DNA of 64,000 bases, from the NCBI GenBank assembly GCA_026770025.1, contig JAMXDE010000006.1:2114001-2178000 (forward strand). The letters are read 5' to 3'. The notes beneath the pieces were generated by a model. The model ran no database searches. It had not been told where the DNA came from and saw only the letters and a program-made list of their open reading frames with translations. The DNA is from Craspedostauros australis. Its lineage: Eukaryota > Bacillariophyta > Bacillariophyceae > Mastogloiales > Achnanthaceae. Every line of letters starts with the position of its first letter. Positions within the stretch are counted from its first letter, which is position 1. Shown here piece after piece: positions 22,223 through 31,552 of the stretch. The position numbers and the translations under genes were made by a program.

Positions 22223-25200
22223 ATGGATAGCGAGGCGTACATCAACCAAGAGGGCCAGACCCTCTCCGGCGAAGAGCTCGAGGCGTACTGCAAAAAGAAC
22301 GGGCTGTGCAACTTGTGCGCAAAGACCAGAACCCACAAGCGCCAATTCAAGCTGCTGAAGAAGAACAAGTGGCAGCCGCTGACTGTGAAGGACACCGACG
22401 GCGGCCACATCGTCTACAAGGGCTACTGCGTGCTCCCAGGATGCTTCTCCATCGACCAGGCCAAGCGCCTGCTCGGTGAGCTCAGCGGCGATGCCGGAGC
22501 AGCCGGGGGCGCTGGCCAGGAGCAGCCCAAGCGCAAGCGGTTCCGCGACCGCCTCAAGAGCAACGGCCGCAACGACAAGTCGGCGGGCACGTCCGCCACC
22601 AACGGCTCCATGAACGGCGGCGGGTACGGCGCTGCGGGCACCTCGTACAACAACAACAACACCGGCAGCAGCAACGGCGCCGCCAACAAGAACCGCCTCA
22701 ACAACTACAGCTCCAACAACTCCGCCGCCAGCACGGTCTCCAGCAGCAGCATCTCCTCCGGCCACAAAAACTCATCCGGGAGCTCCGTGGCCTCCGCTGG
22801 TCCCATCCGCATCAGCGACGACGACGTCTCCGTCGGCTCCACCCTCACCACCAAGTCCTCCGTGCGCCGCGGACTCCAGGAGCTCCTCGGAGAGAACGCG
22901 GGAACCATCCTCGACCTCTCCTCCACCAAATTGCACCACGTGCATCTCACCGAGCTCGTGGCCTCCTTCGGCGTCGCCCGCACGCTCACCACCCTCATCC
23001 TCGAGAACTGCAAGCTCAATGACAACGAGGTCGAGATCGTGGCCAACGGCCTCCTAGAGGCTTCGCACGTCCCCCTCGAGCGCTTCTCCCTCCGATCCAA
23101 CGTCATCGGAAACCGCGGGGCCACCTCCCTCTACCCCTGGCTGCTCAAGAACGGCACCCTGCAGGAGCTCGACATGTCCAAGAACTCCATCGGCAGCCGC
23201 GGCGCCAACAAGATCATCACGGCCTTCCGTGACAACCCAAACGTCAAGATCCGCCTCATCAACTTCGCCCACAACGAAATCTGGGACGCCGACGACGGCC
23301 AATTCTTCGCCTCCAACGCCACCCTCAAGATCCTCAATCTAGAGGGAAACTTCGTTCACGACGAAGGAGTCGAGGCCATCGCGGAGGGCATCGCCTCCAA
23401 CGAATCCTGCGCGCTCGAGGGGCTCTTCCTCGGATGGAACGGCGTCGGAGACGAGGGCACCACGGCCCTGGCACAGATGCTCCGCAGCAACAACTCCCTC
23501 ATCTCCCTCGGCCTGGGAGAGAACGACATCACCAGCGCCGGGGCACGCGAGCTCCTCTCCGCCCTCTCCGACAACAAGACGCTGCGCGAAATCACCGGCC
23601 TCTACCACAACCTCATCGACCGCAAGTTCATCGTCGTGGCCATCAAGCGCCTGCTGCAGACGCACATGGAGGAGGCCATGGGACATGCCGGCGCCCCGCT
23701 CGCTGGCATCCTCGAGGAGTCCATCAACACCGAGGAGCCGCTCCTGGAGCCGGTCAAGGATGATCTCGGCGCACCGACCGAGGTCGCATCGGGAGCCTTG
23801 GTCTGGGAGGACCGTCTCTACGCACCTTCCGACCAGATGAAGCCACCCATGATGGAGCTCAGCTTCGGACCCAAGGGAGATCAGGCGCAGCAGTCGCAGG
23901 AACAGCACCCACCGGCTGCGCCAAACACCTCGGTCAACGTCGTGGATCCGAAGAACGTCCAGATGCCCGTCAAGGAAATTTACGAACCGCACCTCAATGG
24001 CCAAGCCCAGCAGCAGCCACAGGGTGGGTACCGCGCATCTACCGCGGCCGTCCCAGAGATGCCACACAAGCAGGCCACCCCGGAACCACCGCTGGCGCCA
24101 CCGCAAACCAGCTTCGACCGCCTCACCGTCTTCCAATCGTCGCCCTTGGCCATTTTCGACAAGCGCACCGCCATGCACGTGGCTGTCCCATTGCAGGATA
24201 CAGAGTACGAGACGCAGGTCATCCAGGAATCCGTCACGGACGCGCAGAAGATCGGAGCCTCCATCGAGGTGGCCGTCGAGACATCGACCGTCGACAATTT
24301 GCAAAACCTCTTCTCTCAGGGCACCACCAGCATCCTGCACCTCTCCTGCTACGGCGGCAACCCAGATGGCGACTCGCAGCGCTCCATCGTGCTCGAGAAC
24401 GGATTCGGCGAGATCGCGCAGATCAAGATTTCGGACCTGTCGCGATTCGTCCAATCAGGCACCAACAGCGTCAAGCTGGTCTACATCTCCTCCTTCCATG
24501 CCCGGGAGCTCGGCGAAGCCTTCGTCGCAGCCGGCATCCCGCACGTAGTGTGCTGTCACCACGGAGAGACCTTCCGCGACGCGGCGGCCACCGTGTTCTG
24601 TCGCACCTTCTACAGGACGTTGGCGCGCCACCAGAGCCTCAAGAAGGCTTTCCACATCGCGCAGGAGGCCGTGCGCGTCGAGGGCATCTCGAAGCAGGAG
24701 GATCGTTTCCGTCTTCTCCCCCAAACCGACGACGATGACCTCTACCACCACGTGCCCGTGTTCTACACGCAGCAGATCCCAGGCGAAGCAATGAACATCG
24801 ACTTCAGTCAGCAGCTGTCGTTGGTGCCCAAGCTCCCACGCCACTTCATCGGCCGCGAGGTCGACGTGTACGAGATCCTCGAGAGTCTCCGCGGAGACGA
24901 CGTGGTCCGTGTCGGTGGAGCACCAGGCAGCGGCAAGACCTGCGTTTGCGCCGCCGTCTGCCGCTACGTCATCCAACGTCCCAACAGCTTCCCGTTCGAC
25001 GAAGCCTTCTGGCTTCCGAACATCCCAAGCGTCAAACCCGATGAAGATTCCCTCTACGGTGACCTGTGCAAGCTGATGGACATGATGACCCAATCCACCG
25101 GCGATATCTGGGAGCAGGAAGAGCCCATGGAGTGCCGCGAGCGCGTCGAAATCGAACTCGAGGGACTCAGGCCCCTCATGGTCATTGACGGCCGCAAGTT

Positions 25201-26683
25201 CGAAACGGACGCTTCCAAGGACAACCTCGAGATCTTCCTCAGCAACCTCCTCAACGCCGATGAGACGCAGGTCAAGATCATCCTCATCACCAACGACGAG
25301 CCAAGCAATTCGGATGCTGCCAAGCTGGAGGAAGAGGATATCATCTTCCTGCACCCGCTCGACTTCAAGTCGTCGTCGTTGCTGTACGGAGAGATTTCCA
25401 GATTCATCACCCTCACCGGATGCCCAGCAGCGCAGACCCCACAAGAACTCGTGGACCTCATGCTGCCACCATCCGTGGCCCGCCAAAAGGACCAGTACGA
25501 ATTCTACTCGAGAAGACGCCGCGACCTGTACGCCCTCATGGGCAGCGGTAACCCAAGGGAGATCATCCGAGCTGGAGAGCAAATGCCTCCCCAGGAATTC
25601 ATCGAGCTCATCACGATCGCCAACTACCCAGAATTCCAGGTGGAATCCTACGGTGGCTTGGAGAAGGAGGTCCGTCGGTGGACCTTCGAGCGTGAGCTGG
25701 CCATCCGCGCCAAGAATTACCTGCGCGCCATGGACATCGTCAAGCTCCTCGACGAGCTGGAGAGCCTACGGTCGAAGTTTTCGTCCGTCGTGGACCTCGA
25801 GGCCCAGGAGGTGAAGCTGAAGGATGATTTCCGCAAGGCCATCGCCGCGCGAAAGTACGATGTCAGCAACGCCCTCAAGAAGAAGATCCTGACCGTGAAG
25901 CGCCAGATCATGCAAGAGAAGCGCGCACGACCGGAGGAGGATGAATCCGTCACGGCGGACCGACTGAAGGAGTTCCAAAAGCAAATCGACATGATGATGG
26001 AAGCCGCCAAGCAGAGCCTCGACGATCTGACGGAGTCCGTCTCGGCATCCTTCACCTTGGGCACTGCCTACCACAAGTGCTCCTTGAAGATCTACAACGG
26101 TTCCGTCGTCGACTTCAACCCAGAGCCGGACGTCGGCGCCATCGTCTGCTGGACGAACGAATGCTGCGACATCACCATCGACGATTCGGGCAATCAGATC
26201 ATCGAGCGCGGCGGGATCAACGTCGAAGCCGACATCGCGTCGCTGCCACCAATCACCAGCACGCAGTGGGGTGATGCGAAGTGCGGCACCGGTAACGCCG
26301 TCATCGTCGGACCTGGAAACTACGAGAACCTCCGCGTTCCCTGCGTCCTCCTCGCGGTCGGTCCGTTGCCGTCCTCGCGGAACATGGAATGCAAGCTCAA
26401 CGATGAGGATCGTCTGCATTACATCGAGATCATGATGCGCTCGTGTATCCGATCGTCGTTGGTGCTGGCCAAGCACTCTCAGCTGCAGGCCATCGCCTAT
26501 CCGACGCTCACAACGAAGGTTACCGGCGAGGCCTACGAGACGACGCTGCGGATGGGACTTAGGATCATCGCGGAAGAGGCCAAGTACTCCGACTTGTCTC
26601 ACGTTCACGTCGTCGCAGCATCCGAGAATGAGGCCAAGATTTTGATCGACATCGCCCAGGATCTGGGGCTCAAGCAAGATTAA
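22223..26683 (+). CDS. LRR - CHAT-like - STAND NTPase - UVR-like - macro-like protein, copy 1
   Basis: A 1486-residue protein in one exon. Order: five-Cys module (about 18-88; C-x5-C-x2-C, later GYCVLPGC); Asn/Ser linker; LRR array of NOD/ribonuclease-inhibitor type (about 213-478; [26 protein letters not shown]); CHAT-like domain (about 630-850; ILHLSCYGG, then [13 protein letters not shown] and GIPHVVCC); P-loop NTPase starting [12 protein letters not shown] (about 874) with canonical Walker [10 protein letters not shown] and Walker B LMVIDG (about 985); two UVR-like hairpins ([19 protein letters not shown] and [14 protein letters not shown]); macro-like C-terminus (about 1274-1486; [29 protein letters not shown]). 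The CHAT nucleophile Cys is replaced by Phe and the His by Tyr. This is an NLR-like layout and an immune or signalling role is inference. The coding sequence is strongly C-ending at third positions. Confidence 0.85.
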   Translation: MDSEAYINQEGQTLSGEELEAYCKKNGLCNLCAKTRTHKRQFKLLKKNKWQPLTVKDTDGGHIVYKGYCVLPGCFSIDQAKRLLGELSGDAGAAGGAGQEQPKRKRFRDRLKSNGRNDKSAGTSATNGSMNGGGYGAAGTSYNNNNTGSSNGAANKNRLNNYSSNNSAASTVSSSSISSGHKNSSGSSVASAGPIRISDDDVSVGSTLTTKSSVRRGLQELLGENAGTILDLSSTKLHHVHLTELVASFGVARTLTTLILENCKLNDNEVEIVANGLLEASHVPLERFSLRSNVIGNRGATSLYPWLLKNGTLQELDMSKNSIGSRGANKIITAFRDNPNVKIRLINFAHNEIWDADDGQFFASNATLKILNLEGNFVHDEGVEAIAEGIASNESCALEGLFLGWNGVGDEGTTALAQMLRSNNSLISLGLGENDITSAGARELLSALSDNKTLREITGLYHNLIDRKFIVVAIKRLLQTHMEEAMGHAGAPLAGILEESINTEEPLLEPVKDDLGAPTEVASGALVWEDRLYAPSDQMKPPMMELSFGPKGDQAQQSQEQHPPAAPNTSVNVVDPKNVQMPVKEIYEPHLNGQAQQQPQGGYRASTAAVPEMPHKQATPEPPLAPPQTSFDRLTVFQSSPLAIFDKRTAMHVAVPLQDTEYETQVIQESVTDAQKIGASIEVAVETSTVDNLQNLFSQGTTSILHLSCYGGNPDGDSQRSIVLENGFGEIAQIKISDLSRFVQSGTNSVKLVYISSFHARELGEAFVAAGIPHVVCCHHGETFRDAAATVFCRTFYRTLARHQSLKKAFHIAQEAVRVEGISKQEDRFRLLPQTDDDDLYHHVPVFYTQQIPGEAMNIDFSQQLSLVPKLPRHFIGREVDVYEILESLRGDDVVRVGGAPGSGKTCVCAAVCRYVIQRPNSFPFDEAFWLPNIPSVKPDEDSLYGDLCKLMDMMTQSTGDIWEQEEPMECRERVEIELEGLRPLMVIDGRKFETDASKDNLEIFLSNLLNADETQVKIILITNDEPSNSDAAKLEEEDIIFLHPLDFKSSSLLYGEISRFITLTGCPAAQTPQELVDLMLPPSVARQKDQYEFYSRRRRDLYALMGSGNPREIIRAGEQMPPQEFIELITIANYPEFQVESYGGLEKEVRRWTFERELAIRAKNYLRAMDIVKLLDELESLRSKFSSVVDLEAQEVKLKDDFRKAIAARKYDVSNALKKKILTVKRQIMQEKRARPEEDESVTADRLKEFQKQIDMMMEAAKQSLDDLTESVSASFTLGTAYHKCSLKIYNGSVVDFNPEPDVGAIVCWTNECCDITIDDSGNQIIERGGINVEADIASLPPITSTQWGDAKCGTGNAVIVGPGNYENLRVPCVLLAVGPLPSSRNMECKLNDEDRLHYIEIMMRSCIRSSLVLAKHSQLQAIAYPTLTTKVTGEAYETTLRMGLRIIAEEAKYSDLSHVHVVAASENEAKILIDIAQDLGLKQD

Positions 26684-26706
26684 GTTCGCACCGAGGATGG
26701 GCGAAT

Positions 26707-26774
26707 CGATGGACGCATGGATGGATGGACGCATGGATGGATGGACGCATGGATGGATGGACGCATGGATGGAT
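26707..26774. repeat. 16 bp minisatellite (ATGGATGGACGCATGG type)
   Basis: Four near-perfect copies of a 16-base unit built from GGAT and GGACGCAT lie just after the stop codon of copy 1. Confidence 0.9.
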
Positions 26775-27813
26775 TATGTACTCGTATTGAAAGAAAAAGA
26801 ACACAAAGACACAGACTCATGATGGAACGTGTATCATGTTATGAGTTGAGGAGCCGGGGACAACGATCGGCACGGGGGGAACTTGCTAGATCGTGTTCGC
26901 AGGCACCGATCTATTATACAACATCATGGATATTGAACAGCATACCTGCGAAGATATTATCTACGAGTGAGGTCAGCAGTGGTGCCGGGGCTGACGCGCG
27001 CTGAATGCAAGTGAGGCATCCATCCTGCTCATGAGCACGGACATGGACATGAACATGAACACACACAAAGCAGCAACCAGCCAAACAAGCACAATATAGT
27101 TTAAAATGAAACAAATGAATGAACAAACAAGTTGAGGAGTGCGAGAGTGCGACGAGATTGCTTTGCAGGAATGGACATTAGTCTTGCACAAAAAGCCAGT
27201 TGAGTTGTGTTTACCAGTGCAATCACATCACACGGAGTACGAACATCCTAGCACGAGCAGTACTTCAGGTCCTCTTTTGAGTTGTGTGGAGAAGACGTGG
27301 TTTTCCCGTTGTTACTCGGCGACGAGCCGACTTTGCTCTATGCTTGTTGATTCTGTGTTCTCCATGCAGCGGCCGTGGCCTCCGCCTGTGATGAATGCAG
27401 ACATCACAGCCAGAGCAATTGCTCCCTCGCGCCGTATTCGATTAGTTGCGGTTTCTCCAAGAAGCTTGCTCAGCCCAAGAACAGGATCCCTCGTGGCTGA
27501 GTCCATGTCTGCGTTACACCGCCGCGTACTCGTCGTGAGTCCACAGGACGGAGAGTACTGTACTTGAATACAAACAAATGCTGAGGGATTGCTTGTGTGA
27601 CTGCCTGCATGGAATGACCTTGTTTGCTGTCGGCTTGATCGTAGCCCATGAAGCCAACCTCAAAAGCCACGCTGATTGGCAGCGCCCCTTGCATTGCTTT
27701 CCATTCTTTCAGTGCATGCCCACAGGCTATCCCCATGCGAGCCTCATTGCACGTGGGGACAGGGCAGTCTCTATCAGCGCTTGTGCGTGGACCTCTTGAG
27801 ATCGCTTCATGGA

Positions 27814-27849
27814 CTGTAGCTCATCCTGTAGCTCATCCTGTAGCTCATC
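27814..27849. repeat. 12 bp tandem repeat CTGTAGCTCATC x3
   Basis: Three exact copies of CTGTAGCTCATC sit about 45 bases beyond the stop codon of the minus-strand EMC5 gene. Confidence 0.9.
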
Positions 27850-27891
27850 CTGATACATTACAGGAGCGCAGCGCATCATCCGAAGCATTGA

Positions 27892-28218
27892 TTACAACAT
27901 CTTGGCGCGGTGGTTGTACACGTCGAACTTCCTCGTTCTGAAACTTGGCGCCTCGAGCCTCCGATGTTTCGGCTGCCCCTCCTTGACGTTGACCTCCACG
28001 GACTGGAAGGATCCCATCTTGGACATCTCGGCGAACAGGAGGATGCCGAAGGCAAGGGCGACCTCCACGTACACATCCTTCGGTGGGATCGAGTAACCGC
28101 TGCCATCTTCCAGCAGATCCAAATCCTCCAGGATGGCTCGGTAGTGGAGGCAGCTGTAGGCCGCGTGCATCATCATCGCTGCGGCCAAGGCCGTCATGAG
28201 CGTGGGAACGGATGGCAT
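27892..28218 (-). CDS. EMC5: ER membrane protein complex subunit 5 (EMC5/MMgT-like)
   Basis: A 108-residue protein from the ATG at 28218; the open frame extends four codons upstream only from a TTG. It has two membrane segments: TLMTALAAAMMMHAAYSCLH near the N-terminus and VYVEVALAFGILLFAEMSKM in the middle. The tail includes SFRTRKFDVYNHRAKML, matching the conserved F-x-V-(F/Y)-NHR end of EMC5/MMGT1. The AHAAFS-HR pattern of the first segment in EMC5 is also kept (MHAAYSCLHYR). Length fits the family (about 100-130). EMC5 is a core membrane subunit of the EMC insertase in the endoplasmic reticulum. An AT-rich, TATA-like stretch lies directly upstream (28227-28245), suggesting a short leader. 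Confidence 0.88.
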   Translation of the reverse strand: MPSVPTLMTALAAAMMMHAAYSCLHYRAILEDLDLLEDGSGYSIPPKDVYVEVALAFGILLFAEMSKMGSFQSVEVNVKEGQPKHRRLEAPSFRTRKFDVYNHRAKML

Positions 28219-28880
28219 TGTGAAATACAATATATAATATAATATGTTCTACTGCTTCGCTTTGCTGAATCTCTTTGATTGTGTGTTTGTTTGTTCGAGT
28301 ATAGTATTTTGCTGTGGTGTGCTGTGAATCTCTGGAAACACAATCCTCTTGTTGGATGATGATCGTTGTCTTGGTGTTTGCGATGGATCTGTGTGTTGGT
28401 CTCTTGTTTGTGATTGATCGTGTTGTGTCTTTGTGCTTCGTTCTCTGTGCTTCGTTTTGTTTGTTTTGGCGGGCTTTTGAGTCCGTGGAGTCCAACGTGG
28501 GATTAGAGGTAAAAACTGTTAACTACTTGAAATGAACGTTGTTTGCGTCAAATCAACGAAGGAGTCAACAATCAGAATCAAACAACCTTCATTAATATAT
28601 ATTGTGTAATTCACGAAATTCGTTATTAGTGAGTCATTGATTCCCGTGAAAGTCACGGAACAAGAAACGAGGAAGCGACCATGGCGAAGCGTCGACGAAC
28701 GGCACAAGCCTCCTTCCTTTCTGTTCTCTGTTTGCATTCGCAACTGCTCTGTGCGCATTCTGCGCGGCTCTTGTGCACCACAGATCGATCGGCCACAGGT
28801 GAGAGTGATCTCTGCCACCCCCAGTCCAGTCCGATCCAATCGAATGCATCCTTGTCTGGGAGCGCATCGCGAAACGCAGC
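28219..28880. other. Divergent promoter region
   Basis: A 662-base spacer between EMC5 (minus) and the gene at 28881 (plus). It has AT-rich patches at 28227-28245 and about 28590-28625. A short ATG-started frame at 28681-28893 overlaps the start of the next gene and could act as an upstream ORF, but it shows no domain. Confidence 0.55.
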
Positions 28881-30836
28881 ATGGCCGCAATGAGCAAATC
28901 CAATCCCGAAGGAACGATCGACGACCAAGCGCTGGAGAGGCAGCTGCGATCGTTGCAGGCCGAGCTGGGCTCCGCGGAACGGGAGAATGAAAAGCAGCAG
29001 CAGCACCTGAAGGAGCTGGAGAAGGAGAAGGCCTACCTCAAGGAGCAGGGCGACAATCTCAACAAGCGGCAGCAGATGATTCAGCAGATCCGGGACATGG
29101 AGGGCACCATCTCCTTCAAGCTCACGGAGAAGCAGAGGGTGGAGATGGAGGTCCAGCAGGAGCGCTCGCGTCTGCAGCAGCTGCAGAGGACGCTCATGCT
29201 GCTGCAAACAACGATGCAGGGCATCTTGGACAAGGTGGAGTCGGCGCAGGATGTCGGGGACAGCAGCATCGAAGATGAGGATCCTTCCACCATGAGAGAG
29301 CGGCTGGTCGGCCAGATTCTGCCAGATGATTGGAGGAACTTGCCCGGTTTGCTGTCCATGGAGAACACGGGGCGTGGGAATGCTAATAGCAATGAGGACG
29401 GGGATGGCAGTGGGAACGGGGATGGTGGTCATGGCAAAGGCGCCATGGCATCCGCAACGTCTGCTCCCCTCCCCACTATCGATTACCCCAGCGAGGACGA
29501 TGAAATCGACGAGGCCAGAGACGAACGTGTGTCAGCGATGCCCGCCCAGGCACCCGGGTCGACCAACCGAGCTCCCATGTATCCCACCACCAACATCGCC
29601 AGATCGTCGGACCATCCGCGTCAAACGAGGAGAAGGTCTGGCGATGTCTCCAAATCCAGCCACGTTGGTTCGGGGCGTTCAAGCCAGGATTCAGTCAGCA
29701 CTAGACGATCAACGCACACTGACAGCTCGAGGTCTGGGAGTGGTGGGCGTCGCGCCTCGGGTGGTCACAGCACTAGCGGTGTCAGCACCAACAGCCACAG
29801 CCATAGTCAAGGCCATAGTCAAAGGAACAAAAGCAGCGCTCATCACAAGTCATCAAGCAGCCATCGGTCAAGGGGCAACAAATCACGTTCGTCCGAGCTT
29901 GATCACCAGCAGGCGCACAGCAAGGGGTTCGATCGGAGGGAAGATCGCAATTCAAAAACAACAACAGCAGCAGCAATATCATCGTCGTCTTCATCTTTGT
30001 CGCAACCATCCAAAGCACGTCCTTCGCGCAGTCATTCTCGGTCCAGATCCAAAACGCAGGCCAGATCGAGATCAAGGTCACGATCCCGTTCGGCAGAGAA
30101 GTATCATGGGGACGGAATATCACCTCGGCCATCATCAATGAAGTCGTTGGACACCAAGCAGCCACCCACGAGAAGCAGATCGCGCTCGAGGAGCAGCAGA
30201 TCACACGGCGATTACCTGTCCAGAAGCAGCCACCACGAACTTGAGGGCAGCAGGCATGCCCCCGATGGCAAAAGTTCCGGTCGCCCCCACGCCCGCACTC
30301 GCGGTCGACGCAGTGGTAGCATAGGAAGCGCAGCCCCCACCACCACCAGCAGCACGCGCACCAGCCGTAGCAGCACTAGCAGCCAACAGCACGCCCACGG
30401 CGACGACCAGAGCCTCACCAAGGATGGCAGGCCCAAGCACAAAATGGACGGGTATTCGCAGCACAGGGGCAAGAAACCGAGTCACAAGAATACAGGTGCC
30501 GCGAGCACCAGCGCGAACGCAAGTAGTGGCAACAAATCACGCAACACCAGAAGCAAATCGCAGTCGCGACGCAAACGCAATGACCCGCAGCCACGTGATG
30601 GCGCTCCCAAGCGAGATCGCAGCAGAACACGGAAGGGAGACAACGAACAGCGCAGGCGCGGCCAGGGCGAAGAGATTCAGTATCAGCAACCATCGAAGGC
30701 AGCACAATCCAGGGGCAGGACGATGGGACCGAAGCAATCGTCCTTGTTGGAACAGATGCTGCGACGCGAGCAGGATGTCTCCCACAGCAGCCACGATACA
30801 CCCAAGACGACCAACACCCGAGAGGATTCGTCGTAG
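28881..30836 (+). CDS. Coiled-coil protein with RS-rich disordered tail, 651 residues
   Basis: The ATG at 28881 opens a strong coiled coil (about residues 15-125; Leu heptads in QLRSLQAELGSAERENEKQ and LKELEKEKAYLKEQ), then a short conserved-looking piece, RERLVGQILPDDWRNLPGLL (about 138-158). The remaining 490 residues are disordered and Ser/Arg/His rich, with true RS repeats (SRSRSRSRS near residue 400) like those of splicing-related SR proteins. No RNA-recognition motif or membrane segment is visible. It may be a nuclear or RNA-processing scaffold, but that is inferred from composition only. The protein ends cleanly in NTREDSS. Confidence 0.72.
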   Translation: MAAMSKSNPEGTIDDQALERQLRSLQAELGSAERENEKQQQHLKELEKEKAYLKEQGDNLNKRQQMIQQIRDMEGTISFKLTEKQRVEMEVQQERSRLQQLQRTLMLLQTTMQGILDKVESAQDVGDSSIEDEDPSTMRERLVGQILPDDWRNLPGLLSMENTGRGNANSNEDGDGSGNGDGGHGKGAMASATSAPLPTIDYPSEDDEIDEARDERVSAMPAQAPGSTNRAPMYPTTNIARSSDHPRQTRRRSGDVSKSSHVGSGRSSQDSVSTRRSTHTDSSRSGSGGRRASGGHSTSGVSTNSHSHSQGHSQRNKSSAHHKSSSSHRSRGNKSRSSELDHQQAHSKGFDRREDRNSKTTTAAAISSSSSSLSQPSKARPSRSHSRSRSKTQARSRSRSRSRSAEKYHGDGISPRPSSMKSLDTKQPPTRSRSRSRSSRSHGDYLSRSSHHELEGSRHAPDGKSSGRPHARTRGRRSGSIGSAAPTTTSSTRTSRSSTSSQQHAHGDDQSLTKDGRPKHKMDGYSQHRGKKPSHKNTGAASTSANASSGNKSRNTRSKSQSRRKRNDPQPRDGAPKRDRSRTRKGDNEQRRRGQGEEIQYQQPSKAAQSRGRTMGPKQSSLLEQMLRREQDVSHSSHDTPKTTNTREDSS

Positions 30837-31552
30837 TGCTGCTGTCGAACATGGAGTAATTGTACGTACAGTAGGGTGTCCATTAGGAGAATTTGTAATA
30901 CTCACGACCAATGGCAAAGACCTCGGCTGTTTTCGCAGTGCTCGCCGACTGCACGGGTCCATTGGTGAAGGCAGAGTCAGAGAGTGTTGGATCTGGTCAA
31001 TGGATGGGATAGTGCACGCCTCGTCAACTAGAATTGAGTGTAACTGCATGCACGAGTATCGGTACTCCGCTCGCATGCAGTTGCGATCATCCAATCCAGT
31101 CTTCCATCGAGGGCGAGAACTAAAACATGCAGCACCAATACCGAAGCCACATGGAGTAGAGGACTCTTGAATAGTATACGGCTGTGTACTATACAACTTG
31201 ATTGTGCCACTGTTTGTTTTATGTTCGTACTGTTATACATAGATATGTACTCTACATATGATACGAGGATGTGTGCTGTGAATTGCTGTCGATCCCTCAT
31301 CGTTCCCCCTTGTTTTGTGTCATGTTGCATTCTTCTTCGTAACCCTCGGCGAATGCGTGCACAGCTCCTGGCCCTTCCTCGGTTTTTAGTGCTCGTGGAG
31401 CACCACATGTGGATTCTGGTAGAGTACTGGTCGTTTGGTGCGTTTCCTTCTCCTGTGCTCTGTTCTTGTTCTGGTTCGTTGTGGCTTTGCACGGCTTTTG
31501 GAAGTTGACGCACGCACACATGTACCTACACATGCACATACGTACGCACTCT
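30837..31552. other. Intergenic region between convergent genes
   Basis: A 716-base spacer between the stops of 28881-30836 (plus) and 31553-36307 (minus). I see no gene or repeat of note. Confidence 0.55.

Larger units (their letters stand above)
26684..27891. other. Intergenic region between convergent genes
   Basis: It lies between the stop codons of convergent genes (22223-26683 plus, 27892-28218 minus) and contains two short tandem repeats. The small open frames show no recognisable product. Confidence 0.6.

Noticed and set aside
23339-25582. Long antisense frames (371 and 375 codons) opposite copy 1
   Set aside because: They are shadows of a strongly C-ending coding strand, with no domains. 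The plus strand encodes conserved motifs throughout.
28681-28893. A 70-codon ATG frame before the coiled-coil/RS gene, with a GTGAGA donor-like site
   Set aside because: Splicing from that site to the CGCAG before 28881 does not join in frame. It could be an upstream ORF, but I cannot support it as a gene.
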